Shown: one piece after another, positions 1 to 9,295 of the stretch | Layout: the number at the start of each line of letters is the position of its first letter | How positions within the stretch are numbered: the first letter of the stretch is position 1 | Source: Erwinia pyri | GTDB lineage: Bacteria > Pseudomonadota > Gammaproteobacteria > Enterobacterales > Enterobacteriaceae | DNA length: 64,000 bases | Assembly (NCBI RefSeq): GCF_030758455.1 | Contig: NZ_CP132353.1 | Span: forward strand, 3,658,001-3,722,000 | Reading direction: 5' to 3' | The notes under the pieces: generated by a model | The model's input: the letters and a program-made list of their open reading frames with translations, nothing else | Told to the model about the DNA's origin: nothing | Database searches by the model: none | Position numbers and translations under genes: made by a program

Positions 1-2082
1 CCATGTGAGCAATTGTAATAAAGCGCCGAAGGCATCAAGCTGTTTCAGCCCCCTGGCATCACGCACGCCGCGCATCGCAGGCAGCAGCCACTGCTCCAGC
101 GAGTCCAGCAGATCCGCCTCGCTGGCCGCTGGCCAGTTCTCTTCCGGCAGCCACTGGCGAGCACACACCAGACGGATACGCAGCTGTTCCGCCTGCGGGC
201 TCCAGTTGAGTACCGAAAGACCTTTGCTGCGGATCCAGCGAAGCATGGCCGGATGCAGCTCCTCCTCATCCGGTTTATTCAGCGGCTGCGATTTTATCAC
301 CAGCTCGCCAATCTGCTCGCGCCTCCAGGCACGCAGCGTGCCCCTCTCATCATCCCACTCCACTTCCGTTCGCTGTTTCAGCAGCTGAGGAGAGTGGCGG
401 GTCAGCGCCTCTATTTCTGTCGGCAGGGCCTGAAGAATGCGGGCATCAGGCTGCGTGCTGCTCTGTAAAAGCTGCGGCACTATCAGCCATTCATAGCGGG
501 TTAATGCTTCGTCGGTATCGAGCATCGCGCCCATGCCGTTAGCCAGCTGGTAGCGCCCTTGCGTGCCGCGCCGCCGCGCGATCCGGTCCGGAAACGCGCC
601 CGCTAACAGGGGAGCAATAAGGTCGTTGTCCGGCGTGCCACCCTCGCTCTTGAGGCGCCGTTGCAGCTGCCTGGCCCGCTGCTGCCAGTTGGGCTGGCGG
701 CGATGAAAACTGTCACGGAGATCGGCGCTGCCCCGCGCCGGCTCTTCCAGCATCGCGACCAGAAGCGAGGCAGTAGCCACGCTGTCCGCCTCTTTTCCGG
801 CATCAATCAGCATCGCGGCGAAACGGGGTTCGCTGCCCAGCGTGGCCATGCTTCGCCCTTTGGTGGTCAGCATCCCGGCTTTATCCGTGGCGCCAAGCTG
901 GTGCAGCAGCGCTCTTGCCTGGTGAAGATTGTGCTCTGGCGGCGTATCAAGCCACTGGAGCTGGCTGACGTCATGACAGCCCCATTGCAGCAGATCCAGC
1001 CAGAGTGAGGCCAAATCACTGTGCAGGATCTCTGGTTCCGCATGGGAAGCGGCACGTTCAGCCTGATCCTTCGCGGTAAGATGCAGGCAAATTCCCGGCT
1101 CCAGTCGCCCTGCTCGTCCGGCCCGCTGCGTCATGGAAGCCTGGCTGATGCGCTGCGTCTGCAGGCGGGTCAATCCGGTGCGGGTATCAAACACGCCGGT
1201 TCTTTCCAGAGTACTGTCGACAACCAAGCGGATGCCTTCAATCGTCAGGCTGGTTTCCGCAATATTGGTTGCCAGCACCACCTTACGCCGACCTGACGCG
1301 GCCGGAAGAATCGCTTTGCGCTGTTCGCTGAGCGACAGCGCGCCATATAAAGGCGTGAGATCAACATCGCTGCCCACCAGGGAGGAGAGATGCGTCTGTA
1401 CACGCTGAATTTCCCCGACGCCCGGCAGAAACAGCAGCAGGGATCCGCTCTCTTCCCGCAGCAGTTGACTGACCTGGCGCGCCACGGCTTCATCAAAGCG
1501 ATAATTGGCTGCCAGTGAGGCGTAACGGCGCTCAACGGGCCAGGCGCGGCCTTCGGAAGCGATCGCTGGCGCATCGGGCAGCAGAGTCTGCAACCGCTGA
1601 TTATCCAGCGTTGCGGACATCAGCAAAATTTTCAAATCGTCACGCAGCCCCTGCTGAACATCCAGCAGCAGCGCCAGCGCCAGATCCGCCTGCAGGCTGC
1701 GCTCGTGAAATTCATCCAGGATCACCAGCGACACCCCTTCCAGCATCGGATCCTGCTGAAGCATGCGGGTGAGGATCCCCTCGGTCACCACTTCAAGACG
1801 CGTAGCGCTGCCCACCCGGCTCTCCGAGCGCATGCGGTATCCCACGGTTTCACCCGGCTGCTCGCCCAGTATCTCCGCTAATCGCTGGGCGACATTACGC
1901 GCCGCCAGGCGGCGCGGCTCCAGCAACAGGATGCGACCAGTGAAGTCCGCCTGTTGCAGGATTTGCAGCGGCAGCCAGGTTGATTTCCCCGCACCGGTCG
2001 GGGCCGCCAGCAGCACCTGCGAAGAAGATTGCAGCGCCGCCAGCAGATCGGGTAGCACCACGCTGACCGGTAATGAACTCAC
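1..2082 (-). CDS. hrpB: ATP-dependent RNA helicase HrpB (3' end outside window)
   Basis: DEAH-box (DExH) helicase of the HrpA/HrpB family, thought to act on RNA; its physiological substrate is not settled. The reading frame is open across the window edge, so only about 694 N-terminal residues of roughly 810-820 are visible. Seen from the N-terminus: Walker A APTGAGKST, the DEFHER box, SATLDN, FLPGVGEIQRV, TNIAETSLT, and motif VI QRAGRAGR, so both RecA-like domains are complete. A GTG start at 2082 is preferred because TGGAG lies 7 nt upstream; an in-frame ATG at 2103 has no good ribosome site. Divergent from thpR, as in E. coli. Confidence 0.96.
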   Translation of the reverse strand, partial: MSSLPVSVVLPDLLAALQSSSQVLLAAPTGAGKSTWLPLQILQQADFTGRILLLEPRRLAARNVAQRLAEILGEQPGETVGYRMRSESRVGSATRLEVVTEGILTRMLQQDPMLEGVSLVILDEFHERSLQADLALALLLDVQQGLRDDLKILLMSATLDNQRLQTLLPDAPAIASEGRAWPVERRYASLAANYRFDEAVARQVSQLLREESGSLLLFLPGVGEIQRVQTHLSSLVGSDVDLTPLYGALSLSEQRKAILPAASGRRKVVLATNIAETSLTIEGIRLVVDSTLERTGVFDTRTGLTRLQTQRISQASMTQRAGRAGRLEPGICLHLTAKDQAERAASHAEPEILHSDLASLWLDLLQWGCHDVSQLQWLDTPPEHNLHQARALLHQLGATDKAGMLTTKGRSMATLGSEPRFAAMLIDAGKEADSVATASLLVAMLEEPARGSADLRDSFHRRQPNWQQRARQLQRRLKSEGGTPDNDLIAPLLAGAFPDRIARRRGTQGRYQLANGMGAMLDTDEALTRYEWLIVPQLLQSSTQPDARILQALPTEIEALTRHSPQLLKQRTEVEWDDERGTLRAWRREQIGELVIKSQPLNKPDEEELHPAMLRWIRSKGLSVLNWSPQAEQLRIRLVCARQWLPEENWPAASEADLLDSLEQWLLPAMRGVRDARGLKQLDAFGALLQLLTW

Positions 2083-2159
2083 GTATTTGCTCCAGAACGT
2101 CATGGTCTAAATTTGCCGGGCATTGTAGCATTCCTGTTTCTGGAAAACCGGAGAGCACC

Positions 2160-2699
2160 ATGAGTGAGCAAAAAAGGCTGTTTTTCGGCATCACTCTGCC
2201 CGAAGAGAGCCGACAGAGCTTAATCAGATGGCGGGCCGAAACGTTTCCCGCCGAAGCGGGCCGCCCGGTGGCCGCCGATAATCTGCATCTGACGCTGGCG
2301 TTTCTGGGCGAGATAAGCGAGGAGAAGGCGCACGCGCTAAAGCAGCTCGCGGGCCGCATCCGTCAGCCCGCCTTTACGCTGACGCTGGATGATGCCGGGC
2401 ACTGGGCCCGCTCTGGCGTAGTCTGGCTGGGGCCAAAACAATCGCCCCGCGGGCTGCTGCAGCTGGCAGAGCTGCTGCGTTCTCAAGCCGCCCGCAGCGG
2501 CTGTTATCAAACTCCGCTGCCCTTTCATCCCCATGTCACATTACTGCGCAACGCTACGCAGCCAGTCTCGCTACCGCCGCGTAATTTTAGCTGGCGGTTT
2601 CGCGTCGAACGGTTTGCGCTGTTTGAGTCCCGCTATGCTCAGGGCAAAACGCGTTATAAGCCGCTCGCTGAGTGGGAACTTTCACAGGAAGTGCTATGA
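2160..2699 (+). CDS. thpR: RNA 2',3'-cyclic phosphodiesterase (ThpR/LigT)
   Basis: 2H phosphoesterase of 179 residues. The family hydrolyses 2',3'-cyclic phosphate RNA ends and was first described as a 2'-5' RNA ligase. The two signature H-x-T motifs are visible as HLTLAF near residue 40 and HPHVTLLR near residue 123. The ATG at 2160 is chosen over an earlier in-frame ATG at 2073: it follows a GGAGAG ribosome site and gives the family length starting [11 protein letters not shown]. Its TGA overlaps the ATG of sfsA (ATGA), implying translational coupling. Confidence 0.93.
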   Translation: MSEQKRLFFGITLPEESRQSLIRWRAETFPAEAGRPVAADNLHLTLAFLGEISEEKAHALKQLAGRIRQPAFTLTLDDAGHWARSGVVWLGPKQSPRGLLQLAELLRSQAARSGCYQTPLPFHPHVTLLRNATQPVSLPPRNFSWRFRVERFALFESRYAQGKTRYKPLAEWELSQEVL

Positions 2700-3400
2700 T
2701 TTTTACCCCTGCGTTGCGTCCGGCTACGCTGATTAAACGTTACAAACGTTTCCTGGCCGATGTCATTACGCCAGAAGGCGAAATGTTTACCCTGCACTGC
2801 GCGAATACGGGAGCAATGACCGGCTGTGCCACGCCAGGCGACACCGTGTGGTACTCCACATCGGCGAGCCTGACGAGGAAATATCCCCACAGCTGGGAGC
2901 TGACGGAAACGCAAACGGGTGACTGGATTTGTGTGAATACCTTACGCGCCAACAGCTTAGTAAAAGAGGCGTTGACGCTGGGGACAATTCCAGAATTTTC
3001 CGGTTACGACAGCGTGCGGGCTGAAGTGAAATACGGCGCAGAAAAAAGCCGCATCGACTTTCTGTTACAGGCAAGTGACCGGGTAAACTGCTATATTGAA
3101 GTCAAATCCGTGACGCTGTTACAGCAAGGTATTGGGTATTTTCCGGATGCGGTTACCGTTCGTGGCCAAAAGCACCTTCGTGAACTGGCGAAGATTGCTG
3201 AAAATGGCGAACGTGCGGTTCTGTTTTTTGCCGTTCTGCACACGGGGATTGAGGACGTTTCCCCGGCGCGTCATATTGACGCACGCTACGCAGAACTACT
3301 GGCACAGGCTCGGCAGAGCGGGGTTGAAGTGCTTTGTTATAAAGCCCAATTATCACCAGACGGCATGACGCTGAAAAAGCCGTTAGTTGTGAAGTTGTAA
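2696..3400 (+). CDS. sfsA: DNA-binding protein SfsA (sugar fermentation stimulation protein)
   Basis: 234 residues, the same length as E. coli SfsA. The family binds DNA nonspecifically and was isolated as a multicopy stimulator of maltose genes; the domain is related to nuclease folds and its true role is open. It opens [20 protein letters not shown], an OB-like N-terminal part, followed by the conserved IDFLL and YIEVKSVTL segments that correspond to the nuclease-like core. The start at 2696 overlaps the thpR stop by 4 nt. A nested inverted repeat directly follows the stop. Confidence 0.94.
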   Translation: MIFTPALRPATLIKRYKRFLADVITPEGEMFTLHCANTGAMTGCATPGDTVWYSTSASLTRKYPHSWELTETQTGDWICVNTLRANSLVKEALTLGTIPEFSGYDSVRAEVKYGAEKSRIDFLLQASDRVNCYIEVKSVTLLQQGIGYFPDAVTVRGQKHLRELAKIAENGERAVLFFAVLHTGIEDVSPARHIDARYAELLAQARQSGVEVLCYKAQLSPDGMTLKKPLVVKL

Positions 3401-3450
3401 ATTCAGGCGCAATTTGCTGTTATAGCATTGCTCATAACGGGCGCCTGAAT
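3401..3450 (+). terminator. nested inverted repeat after sfsA, probable terminator or 3' structure
   Basis: ATTCAGGCGC at 3401-3410 pairs perfectly with GCGCCTGAAT at 3441-3450, and the interior holds a second stem (GTTAT...ATAAC). A short T-rich stretch (CTTTTCC) follows. It starts immediately at the sfsA stop codon and separates thpR-sfsA from dksA. Confidence 0.55.
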
Positions 3451-3581
3451 ACGCTTTTCCTCACAGGCTTGTCAAGGCATGTTCAGGAATAATTGCCAAC
3501 CTTGATCGCTTCTGCTATTTATAGCGACCTGTTTTTATCCCCGATGGGGATCGATAGTGCGTGTTATCCAGGAGAAACAAC

Positions 3582-4037
3582 ATGCAAGAAGGGCAAACCC
3601 GTAAAACCTCGTCCCTGAGTATTCTCGCCATCGCTGGGGTGGAGCCATACCAAGAGAAGCCGGGCGAAGAGTACATGAATAAAGCCCAGTTGGAGCATTT
3701 CAAGAAGATCCTTGAAGCCTGGCGCAACCAGCTTCGGGATGAAGTTGATCGCACGGTGAGTCATATGCAGGATGAAGCCGCCAACTTCCCCGATCCGGTT
3801 GACCGCGCTGCACAGGAAGAGGAATTTAGCCTTGAACTGCGTAACCGTGACCGCGAGCGCAAACTGATCAAAAAGATCGAGAAGACGCTGAAGAAAGTGG
3901 AAGACGACGATTTTGGCTACTGCGATTCCTGCGGTGTTGAAATCGGTATCCGTCGCCTTGAAGCACGTCCTACCGCCGATCTTTGCATCGACTGTAAAAC
4001 GCTGGCGGAAATCCGCGAAAAACAAATGGCCGGTTAA
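3582..4037 (+). CDS. dksA: RNA polymerase-binding transcription factor DksA
   Basis: 151 residues, nearly identical to E. coli DksA. It inserts its coiled coil into the RNA polymerase secondary channel and works with ppGpp in the stringent response. Visible features are the coiled coil flanking [12 protein letters not shown], where the tip aspartates (D71 and D74 in E. coli numbering) sit in NFPDPVD, and the C4 zinc finger CDSC...CIDC near residues 114-138. The ATG at 3582 has GGAG 7 nt upstream; the in-frame ATG at 3561 is rejected. The stop overlaps the next start as TAATG. Confidence 0.98.
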   Translation: MQEGQTRKTSSLSILAIAGVEPYQEKPGEEYMNKAQLEHFKKILEAWRNQLRDEVDRTVSHMQDEAANFPDPVDRAAQEEEFSLELRNRDRERKLIKKIEKTLKKVEDDDFGYCDSCGVEIGIRRLEARPTADLCIDCKTLAEIREKQMAG

Positions 4038-4978
4038 TGGCTACTGGATTGTGCAGTGAAGCACCTGCTTCACTGCCGGTCTCTTCCTCTATGTTTTCTT
4101 CCTATATCGGGCGTTTTGCCCCCTCTCCTTCTGGCGAACTGCATTTTGGCTCCCTGATTGCCGCGCTTGGCAGTTATCTGCAGGCTCGTGCTCAGCATGG
4201 GCAGTGGCGCGTGCGCATTGAGGATATCGACCCGCCGCGTGAAGTGGCTGGGGCAGCCAGCCGCATTCTTGCGCAGCTTGAACAGCATGGGCTGACCTGG
4301 GATGGCGACGTTCTCTGGCAGTCGAGCCGTCATCAGGCCTATCGCGAAGCATTAAACTGGCTTTCCCGGCAGCAGCGCAGCTATTACTGCACCTGTACGC
4401 GTAGCCGCATCCAGCAGATTGGCGGCATTTACGATGGCCACTGTCGGGATCTCAACGCTGGCCCGGAAAATGCAGCGTTACGGTTGCGGGTAGATCATCC
4501 GGTAAGCGAATTTCAGGATAAGCTCAGAGGCACTATTCAGGCGGATGCTGGCCTTGCGAGGGAAGATTTCATTATTCATCGCCGCGACGGCCTGTTTGCC
4601 TATAACCTGGCGGTGGTAGTGGATGACCATTTCCAGGGCGTCACCGAAGTGGTCAGGGGAGCCGATTTGATCGATCCCACGGTGAGGCAAATTGCGCTCT
4701 GTCATGCGTTCGGCTGGACGGCTCCCGATTACCTGCATCTGCCGCTGGCTATCGGTGCGGATGGCCAAAAATTGTCAAAACAGAACCATGCCAGCCCCCT
4801 GCCGTCGGGTGATGCCCGCCCTGCTATTGTGCAGGCGCTGCGTTTTCTGCGGCAGCCGGTCAGCGAGGGTTGGCAAGATTTGCCGCTGGCAGAAATCTTG
4901 CAGCAGGCGATAACCCACTGGAAGGTAACAGCGATACCGGCAGAGAATGCGCTGTACACGAAAGCGGAAACCCAATAG
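4037..4978 (+). CDS. gluQ: glutamyl-Q tRNA(Asp) synthetase (GluQRS)
   Basis: Truncated paralogue of glutamyl-tRNA synthetase that attaches glutamate to queuosine in the anticodon of tRNA(Asp). The catalytic core is present with a HIGH-like HFGS motif, a KMSKS-like KLSKQ, and a zinc site CTCTR...GGIYDGHC. The anticodon-binding domain of true GluRS is missing, as expected for the family. The start is uncertain: ATG 4037 overlaps the dksA stop and gives 313 residues, while an in-frame ATG at 4091 (MFSSYIGRF) gives 295 and fits the conserved domain better. Neither has a strong ribosome site. Confidence 0.94.
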   Translation: MATGLCSEAPASLPVSSSMFSSYIGRFAPSPSGELHFGSLIAALGSYLQARAQHGQWRVRIEDIDPPREVAGAASRILAQLEQHGLTWDGDVLWQSSRHQAYREALNWLSRQQRSYYCTCTRSRIQQIGGIYDGHCRDLNAGPENAALRLRVDHPVSEFQDKLRGTIQADAGLAREDFIIHRRDGLFAYNLAVVVDDHFQGVTEVVRGADLIDPTVRQIALCHAFGWTAPDYLHLPLAIGADGQKLSKQNHASPLPSGDARPAIVQALRFLRQPVSEGWQDLPLAEILQQAITHWKVTAIPAENALYTKAETQ

Positions 4979-5159
4979 GTTTACGCTATTACTCATCTTC
5001 GCCCGTGGCTGATTTATCGGCTTTCGGGCGGCGTCAGCCCCTTTCCTGCCTGAAAGATGACGCGGATGAGAGATGAAGATTCTCAAATTGGCTTCTCTGA
5101 GCTATGATTAGCCGCTGTTTTTTTAACGTTAAGCGTAAATGTCACTATCGAGGTGTCCC

Positions 5160-6572
5160 ATTTTTACCCGAGTTGCTAATTTTTGCCGAAAAGTTCTGAG
5201 TCGTGAAGACGAAGCGCCCGCCGAGGTCGGTGAAGTGCATCAGATGACCGTTGTCCCTCGCGATCGTCATACTATCTCGCGTAAAGACATCAGTGAAAAT
5301 GCCCTTAAGGTGCTCTATCGCCTGAATAAAGCGGGTTATGAAGCCTATCTGGTAGGCGGCGGCGTTCGCGACTTATTGCTGGGTAAAAAGCCGAAAGACT
5401 TCGATGTGACCACCAACGCCACGCCGGAGCAGATGCGTAAACTGTTCCGTAACTGCCGCCTGGTTGGCCGCCGTTTTCGCCTGGCACACGTGATGTTTGG
5501 CCCGGAAATTATTGAGGTCGCCACCTTCCGTGGCCATCACGAAGCTGAACAGGTGGTGGAAGATCGCAACAGTTCGCAGCGCGGCCAGAACGGCATGCTG
5601 CTGCGCGACAATATTTTTGGCACCATCGAAGACGATGCGCAGCGCCGCGATCTCACCATTAACAGCCTCTACTACAGCGTCTCCGACTTCTCGGTGCGCG
5701 ACTACGTTGGCGGCCTGAACGATCTCCAGCAGGGCATCGTGCGCCTGATTGGCGACCCGGAAACCCGCTACCGTGAAGATCCGGTGCGCATGCTGCGCGT
5801 GATCCGCTTCGCCGCCAAGCTGGATATGTCTGTCGCTGCCGAAACGGCAGAGCCCATTCCACGTCTGGCCACGCTGCTGCATGACATTCCTCCTGCGCGT
5901 CTGTTTGAAGAGACGCTGAAGCTGCTGCAGGCTGGCTACGGTTACAGCACCTATCTGCAGCTGCGTGAATATCAGCTGTTCCAGCCTCTGTTCCCGACTA
6001 TTACCCGTTACTTTACGGAGAAGGGTGACAGCAACATGGAGCGGATGATTGTGCAGGTGCTGAAAAACACCGATCACCGTATTCATAACCAAATGCGCGT
6101 TAATCCCGCCTTCCTGTTCTCCGCCATGTTCTGGTATCCGCAGCTGGAAGCGGCGCAGAAAATTGCTCAGGAGAGTGGGCTTGCCTATTACGACGCCTTT
6201 GCGCTGGCGATGAATGATGTGCTGGATGAAGCCTGTCGCTCGCTGGCCATTCCTAAACGCATCACCACGCTGGTGCGTGATATCTGGCAGCTGCAGCTTC
6301 GTCTCTCCCGTCGCCATGGCAAACGCGCCTGGAAACTGATGGAACATCCAAAGTTCCGTGCCGCTTATGACCTGCTGGCACTGCGTGCAGAAGTGGAAAA
6401 CAACCATGAGCTGCAGCGTCTTACCACCTGGTGGAGCGAATTCCAGGTCTCGGCTCCGCCACAGCAGAAAACGATGCTGAATACGCTGGGGGACGATCCG
6501 GTTCCACGCCGTCGTACCCGCAGACCCCGTAAGCGCGTTCCCGGCCCACGCGGCAGCAACAGCAACGTATGA
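5160..6572 (+). CDS. pcnB: poly(A) polymerase I, probable AUU start codon
   Basis: Adds poly(A) tails to RNA 3' ends, promoting decay and controlling ColE1-type plasmid copy number. Nucleotidyltransferase core: [18 protein letters not shown] carries the G-x-x-x-D and catalytic DxD. An Arg-rich tail ([10 protein letters not shown]) follows, as in the family. The family N-terminus ([15 protein letters not shown]) begins at an ATT codon at 5160, preceded by GAGG (5150-5153) 6 nt upstream, the arrangement known in E. coli, where AUU initiation limits expression. An in-frame ATG at 5139 would add seven residues but lacks a ribosome site. Length 470 residues. Overlaps folK by ATGA. Confidence 0.95.
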   Translation: MFTRVANFCRKVLSREDEAPAEVGEVHQMTVVPRDRHTISRKDISENALKVLYRLNKAGYEAYLVGGGVRDLLLGKKPKDFDVTTNATPEQMRKLFRNCRLVGRRFRLAHVMFGPEIIEVATFRGHHEAEQVVEDRNSSQRGQNGMLLRDNIFGTIEDDAQRRDLTINSLYYSVSDFSVRDYVGGLNDLQQGIVRLIGDPETRYREDPVRMLRVIRFAAKLDMSVAAETAEPIPRLATLLHDIPPARLFEETLKLLQAGYGYSTYLQLREYQLFQPLFPTITRYFTEKGDSNMERMIVQVLKNTDHRIHNQMRVNPAFLFSAMFWYPQLEAAQKIAQESGLAYYDAFALAMNDVLDEACRSLAIPKRITTLVRDIWQLQLRLSRRHGKRAWKLMEHPKFRAAYDLLALRAEVENNHELQRLTTWWSEFQVSAPPQQKTMLNTLGDDPVPRRRTRRPRKRVPGPRGSNSNV

Positions 6573-7048
6573 CCCGCGTTTATCTCGCCCTGGGCAGCAA
6601 TCTTGCTGACCCGCTGCATCAGGTGCAGGCCGCACTTGATGCACTGGCGGCGATCCCTGAGACCACGCTGGTGGTCTCTTCTGCTTTTTACCGCACGCCG
6701 CCTTATGGCCCGCCCGATCAGCCCGACTACCTTAATGCTGCCGTAGCGCTTGATACCGCCTTACTGCCTGAAGAGCTGCTGGATCAGACGCAGCGTATAG
6801 AGCAGGAACAGGGACGCGTAAGGAAAGAGGAGCGTTGGGGGCCGCGCACGCTGGATCTCGATATCATGCTGTTTGGCGACCAGACGCTGGCTACGCCGCG
6901 CCTCACCGTGCCCCATTACGATCTCGCTAATCGTGCTTTTATGCTGGTGCCCCTGCTGGAAATTGCGCCAGAGATCGCCTTACCTGACGGCGTAAAAGCC
7001 GCTGAGCTTCTCTCTAAGCTGGATGCAAGCGCCATACAGCGCTGGTAG
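6569..7048 (+). CDS. folK: 6-hydroxymethyl-7,8-dihydropterin pyrophosphokinase
   Basis: 159 residues. Transfers pyrophosphate from ATP to 6-hydroxymethyl-dihydropterin in folate synthesis. Visible signatures are LALGSNL at the N-terminus, the flexible-loop region ending in [14 protein letters not shown] (PROSITE HPPK signature with the Mg-binding DLD), and [13 protein letters not shown]. The ATG overlaps the pcnB stop (ATGA), so it is probably co-translated from the pcnB message. The neighbouring panB begins after a 60-nt gap. Confidence 0.97.
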   Translation: MTRVYLALGSNLADPLHQVQAALDALAAIPETTLVVSSAFYRTPPYGPPDQPDYLNAAVALDTALLPEELLDQTQRIEQEQGRVRKEERWGPRTLDLDIMLFGDQTLATPRLTVPHYDLANRAFMLVPLLEIAPEIALPDGVKAAELLSKLDASAIQRW

Positions 7049-7108
7049 TGCAAACCCCTTCCCCTTCCATTAAGATACGCCCACGAAAACTCGCTTAAAG
7101 AGGTTGTC

Positions 7109-7903
7109 ATGAAACCGACCACGGTCTCTACCCTTCGCCAGTGGAAAAAAAGTGGCCGAAAATTTGCCTCGATCACCGCTTATGATTTCAGCTTTGCCAG
7201 ACTGTTTGCCGACGAGGGCATTCAGGTGATGCTGGTGGGCGATTCGCTTGGCATGGTGGTTCAGGGGCACGACTCTACCCTTCCGGTAACCCTCGCAGAT
7301 ATTGTCTACCATACGCAAAGCGTCAGACGCGGCGCCCCTTCGGCGCTGCTGCTTTCTGACCTGCCGTTCATGACCTATGCCACCCCGGAACAGACCTTTG
7401 ACAGTGCGGCTCAGCTGATGCGCGCCGGTGCCAATATGGTCAAACTGGAAGGCGGCAAATGGCTGGCTGAGACGGTGAAGCAATTAACCGAGCGTGCCGT
7501 CCCCGTTTGCGGCCATCTGGGCCTGACGCCGCAGTCCGTTAATATCTTCGGCGGTTACAAAATTCAGGGGCGCGAGAGCGAGGCCGCAGAGACGTTGCTG
7601 GCGGATGCGCTTGCGCTGGAGGCAGCAGGCGCACAGATGGTGGTGCTGGAATGTGTGCCGGTGGCGCTGGCTAAGCGGGTGACCGAAGCGCTCACCATTC
7701 CCGTGATCGGTATTGGCGCGGGCAACGTGACCGACGGCCAGATCCTGGTGATGCATGATGCGTTTGGCATTACCGGCGGCCATATTCCTAAATTCGCCAA
7801 AAATTTCCTCGCTGATACCGGCGATATCCGCGCTGCCGTCAGGCAATACCTGATGGAAGTGGAAGCAGGGACCTACCCTGCCGAAGAACACAGTTTTCAC
7901 TAA
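7109..7903 (+). CDS. panB: 3-methyl-2-oxobutanoate hydroxymethyltransferase
   Basis: 264 residues, the usual length. First committed step of pantothenate synthesis: transfers a hydroxymethyl group from 5,10-methylene-THF to alpha-ketoisovalerate, giving ketopantoate. The conserved [34 protein letters not shown] and VKLEGG segments carry the metal and substrate contacts, and [10 protein letters not shown] lies near the C-terminus. AGAGG 7 nt upstream of the ATG supports the start. panC follows after 15 nt, forming a panBC operon. Confidence 0.97.
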   Translation: MKPTTVSTLRQWKKSGRKFASITAYDFSFARLFADEGIQVMLVGDSLGMVVQGHDSTLPVTLADIVYHTQSVRRGAPSALLLSDLPFMTYATPEQTFDSAAQLMRAGANMVKLEGGKWLAETVKQLTERAVPVCGHLGLTPQSVNIFGGYKIQGRESEAAETLLADALALEAAGAQMVVLECVPVALAKRVTEALTIPVIGIGAGNVTDGQILVMHDAFGITGGHIPKFAKNFLADTGDIRAAVRQYLMEVEAGTYPAEEHSFH

Positions 7904-7918
7904 TACAGGAGAAGGTCT

Positions 7919-8773
7919 GTGCTGATTATTGAAACATTGCCCATGCTGCGCCGGGAAATTCGTCGCTGGCGCCAGGATGGCAAACGCATCGCTCTGGTTC
8001 CCACTATGGGTAACCTGCATGATGGCCATATGACGCTGGTAGATGAAGCACGTGAACAGGCGGACATTGTGGTGGTCTCTATCTTTGTGAACCCGATGCA
8101 ATTTGAGCGCCCTGACGATCTGGCCCGCTATCCGCGCACGCTGCAGGAAGATTGCGAGAAGCTGAATCGCCGCAAGGTGGATCTGGTCTTCGCGCCCGCG
8201 CCTGGCGATATCTACCCTACGGGCCTGAGCGAACAGACGTTTGTTGAAGTGCCGGGCCTCTCCACGCTGCTGGAAGGCGCCAGCCGTCCGGGTCACTTCC
8301 GTGGCGTATCAACCATTGTCAGTAAGCTCTTTAATTTGGTGCAGCCGGACATGGCGCTGTTTGGCGAAAAAGATTATCAGCAGCTGGCGCTGATCCGCAA
8401 AATGGTGGCGGATATGGGCTACGACATCACCATTATTGGCGTGCCGACCGTGCGGGCGAAAGATGGTCTGGCACTCAGCTCCCGCAACGGCTATCTCACC
8501 GCAGATGAGCGCAAGCTGGCACCTGCGGTCAGCAAAGTGATGAACAGCATGGCGGCGCGCTTGTCCAACGGTGAACGGCATATTGAGGAGATCGTTGCCG
8601 AAGCGGAAACCGCGCTCGCCGTACAGGGCCTGCGGGCTGACGGGTTGGCAATTTGCGATGCTGATACGCTGCTGCCGCTCAATGTCGACAGCCAGCGGGC
8701 GGTGATCCTGATGGCGGCCTGGCTGGGTAAAGCTCGCCTGATTGATAATCAGCAGGTTGATTTAACGCAGTAA
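7919..8773 (+). CDS. panC: pantothenate synthetase (GTG start)
   Basis: 284 residues. ATP-dependent condensation of pantoate with beta-alanine. The adenylate-forming signature is visible as [10 protein letters not shown] (HxGH site), followed by [28 protein letters not shown] and a KMSKS-like LSSRNGYL. The start codon is GTG at 7919 with CAGGAGAAGG just upstream, matching the MLIIETLP start of the family. It is followed by a terminator, so panD is probably expressed separately; the E. coli yadD gene is absent. Confidence 0.97.
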   Translation: MLIIETLPMLRREIRRWRQDGKRIALVPTMGNLHDGHMTLVDEAREQADIVVVSIFVNPMQFERPDDLARYPRTLQEDCEKLNRRKVDLVFAPAPGDIYPTGLSEQTFVEVPGLSTLLEGASRPGHFRGVSTIVSKLFNLVQPDMALFGEKDYQQLALIRKMVADMGYDITIIGVPTVRAKDGLALSSRNGYLTADERKLAPAVSKVMNSMAARLSNGERHIEEIVAEAETALAVQGLRADGLAICDADTLLPLNVDSQRAVILMAAWLGKARLIDNQQVDLTQ

Positions 8774-8782
8774 CAAACTTCC

Positions 8783-8809
8783 GGACGCGGCGATGCTGGC
8801 GTCCTTTTT
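8783..8809 (+). terminator. rho-independent terminator after panC
   Basis: GGACGC at 8783-8788 pairs with GCGTCC at 8799-8804 and is followed by five T residues. It lies between the panC stop and panD. Confidence 0.7.
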
Positions 8810-8834
8810 GTTCTCCGGGAAAGGTAACAAGGTT

Positions 8835-9215
8835 ATGAACCGTACTATGCTGCAGGGCAAACTCCACCGGGTGAAAGTGACCCAGGCGGATTTGAACTAT
8901 GAAGGCTCCTGCGCCATCGATCAGGATTTTCTCGACGCTTCCGGCATTCTGCAATATGAGGCGATCGACATCTACAACGTGACCAACGGTCAGCGTTTCT
9001 CAACGTATGCCATCGCGGCTGAGCGCGGCTCGAAGATCATCTCCGTGAATGGCGCAGCCGCCCGCTGTGCCTGTGAGGGGGATATTCTGATTATCTGCTC
9101 TTACGTCACGATGCCCGATGCAGAGGCCCGTGAGTGGCAGCCTAAAGTGGCCTACTTCGAAGGCGACAACGTAATGAAGCGCCTGGCAAAAGCCGTTCCG
9201 GTACAGGTTGCCTGA
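8835..9215 (+). CDS. panD: aspartate 1-decarboxylase proenzyme
   Basis: 126 residues, as in E. coli. Makes beta-alanine from L-aspartate for pantothenate. The proenzyme self-cleaves between Gly24 and Ser25 (seen in YEGSCAID) to form the pyruvoyl cofactor; Tyr58 and Arg54 of the active site fall in the [12 protein letters not shown] segment. The ATG at 8835 is chosen over an in-frame ATG at 8793 that lies inside the panC terminator. Followed by a strong hairpin. In many enterobacteria PanM (PanZ) triggers cleavage; that gene is not in this window. Confidence 0.97.
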   Translation: MNRTMLQGKLHRVKVTQADLNYEGSCAIDQDFLDASGILQYEAIDIYNVTNGQRFSTYAIAAERGSKIISVNGAAARCACEGDILIICSYVTMPDAEAREWQPKVAYFEGDNVMKRLAKAVPVQVA

Positions 9216-9222
9216 TCCTCGG

Positions 9223-9242
9223 GCGGGGGATCGCTCCCCCGC
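9223..9242 (+). terminator. hairpin terminator after panD
   Basis: GCGGGGGA (9223-9230) pairs with TCCCCCGC (9235-9242) around a 4-nt loop, followed by TCTTCT. It sits just past the panD stop and before the convergent gene ending at 9296. Confidence 0.6.
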
Positions 9243-9295
9243 TCTTCTCACGGCAGACTCTGCCTCCTCTGTTTCACACTGTCATACCTTCAAAT

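Noticed and set aside
5139..5159. ATG start for pcnB seven codons upstream
   Set aside because: No ribosome site, and homology begins at the ATT at 5160, which has a well-spaced GAGG.
5373..6644. 423-codon frame antisense to pcnB
   Set aside because: Shadow of pcnB; no homology recognised and composition typical of an antisense frame.
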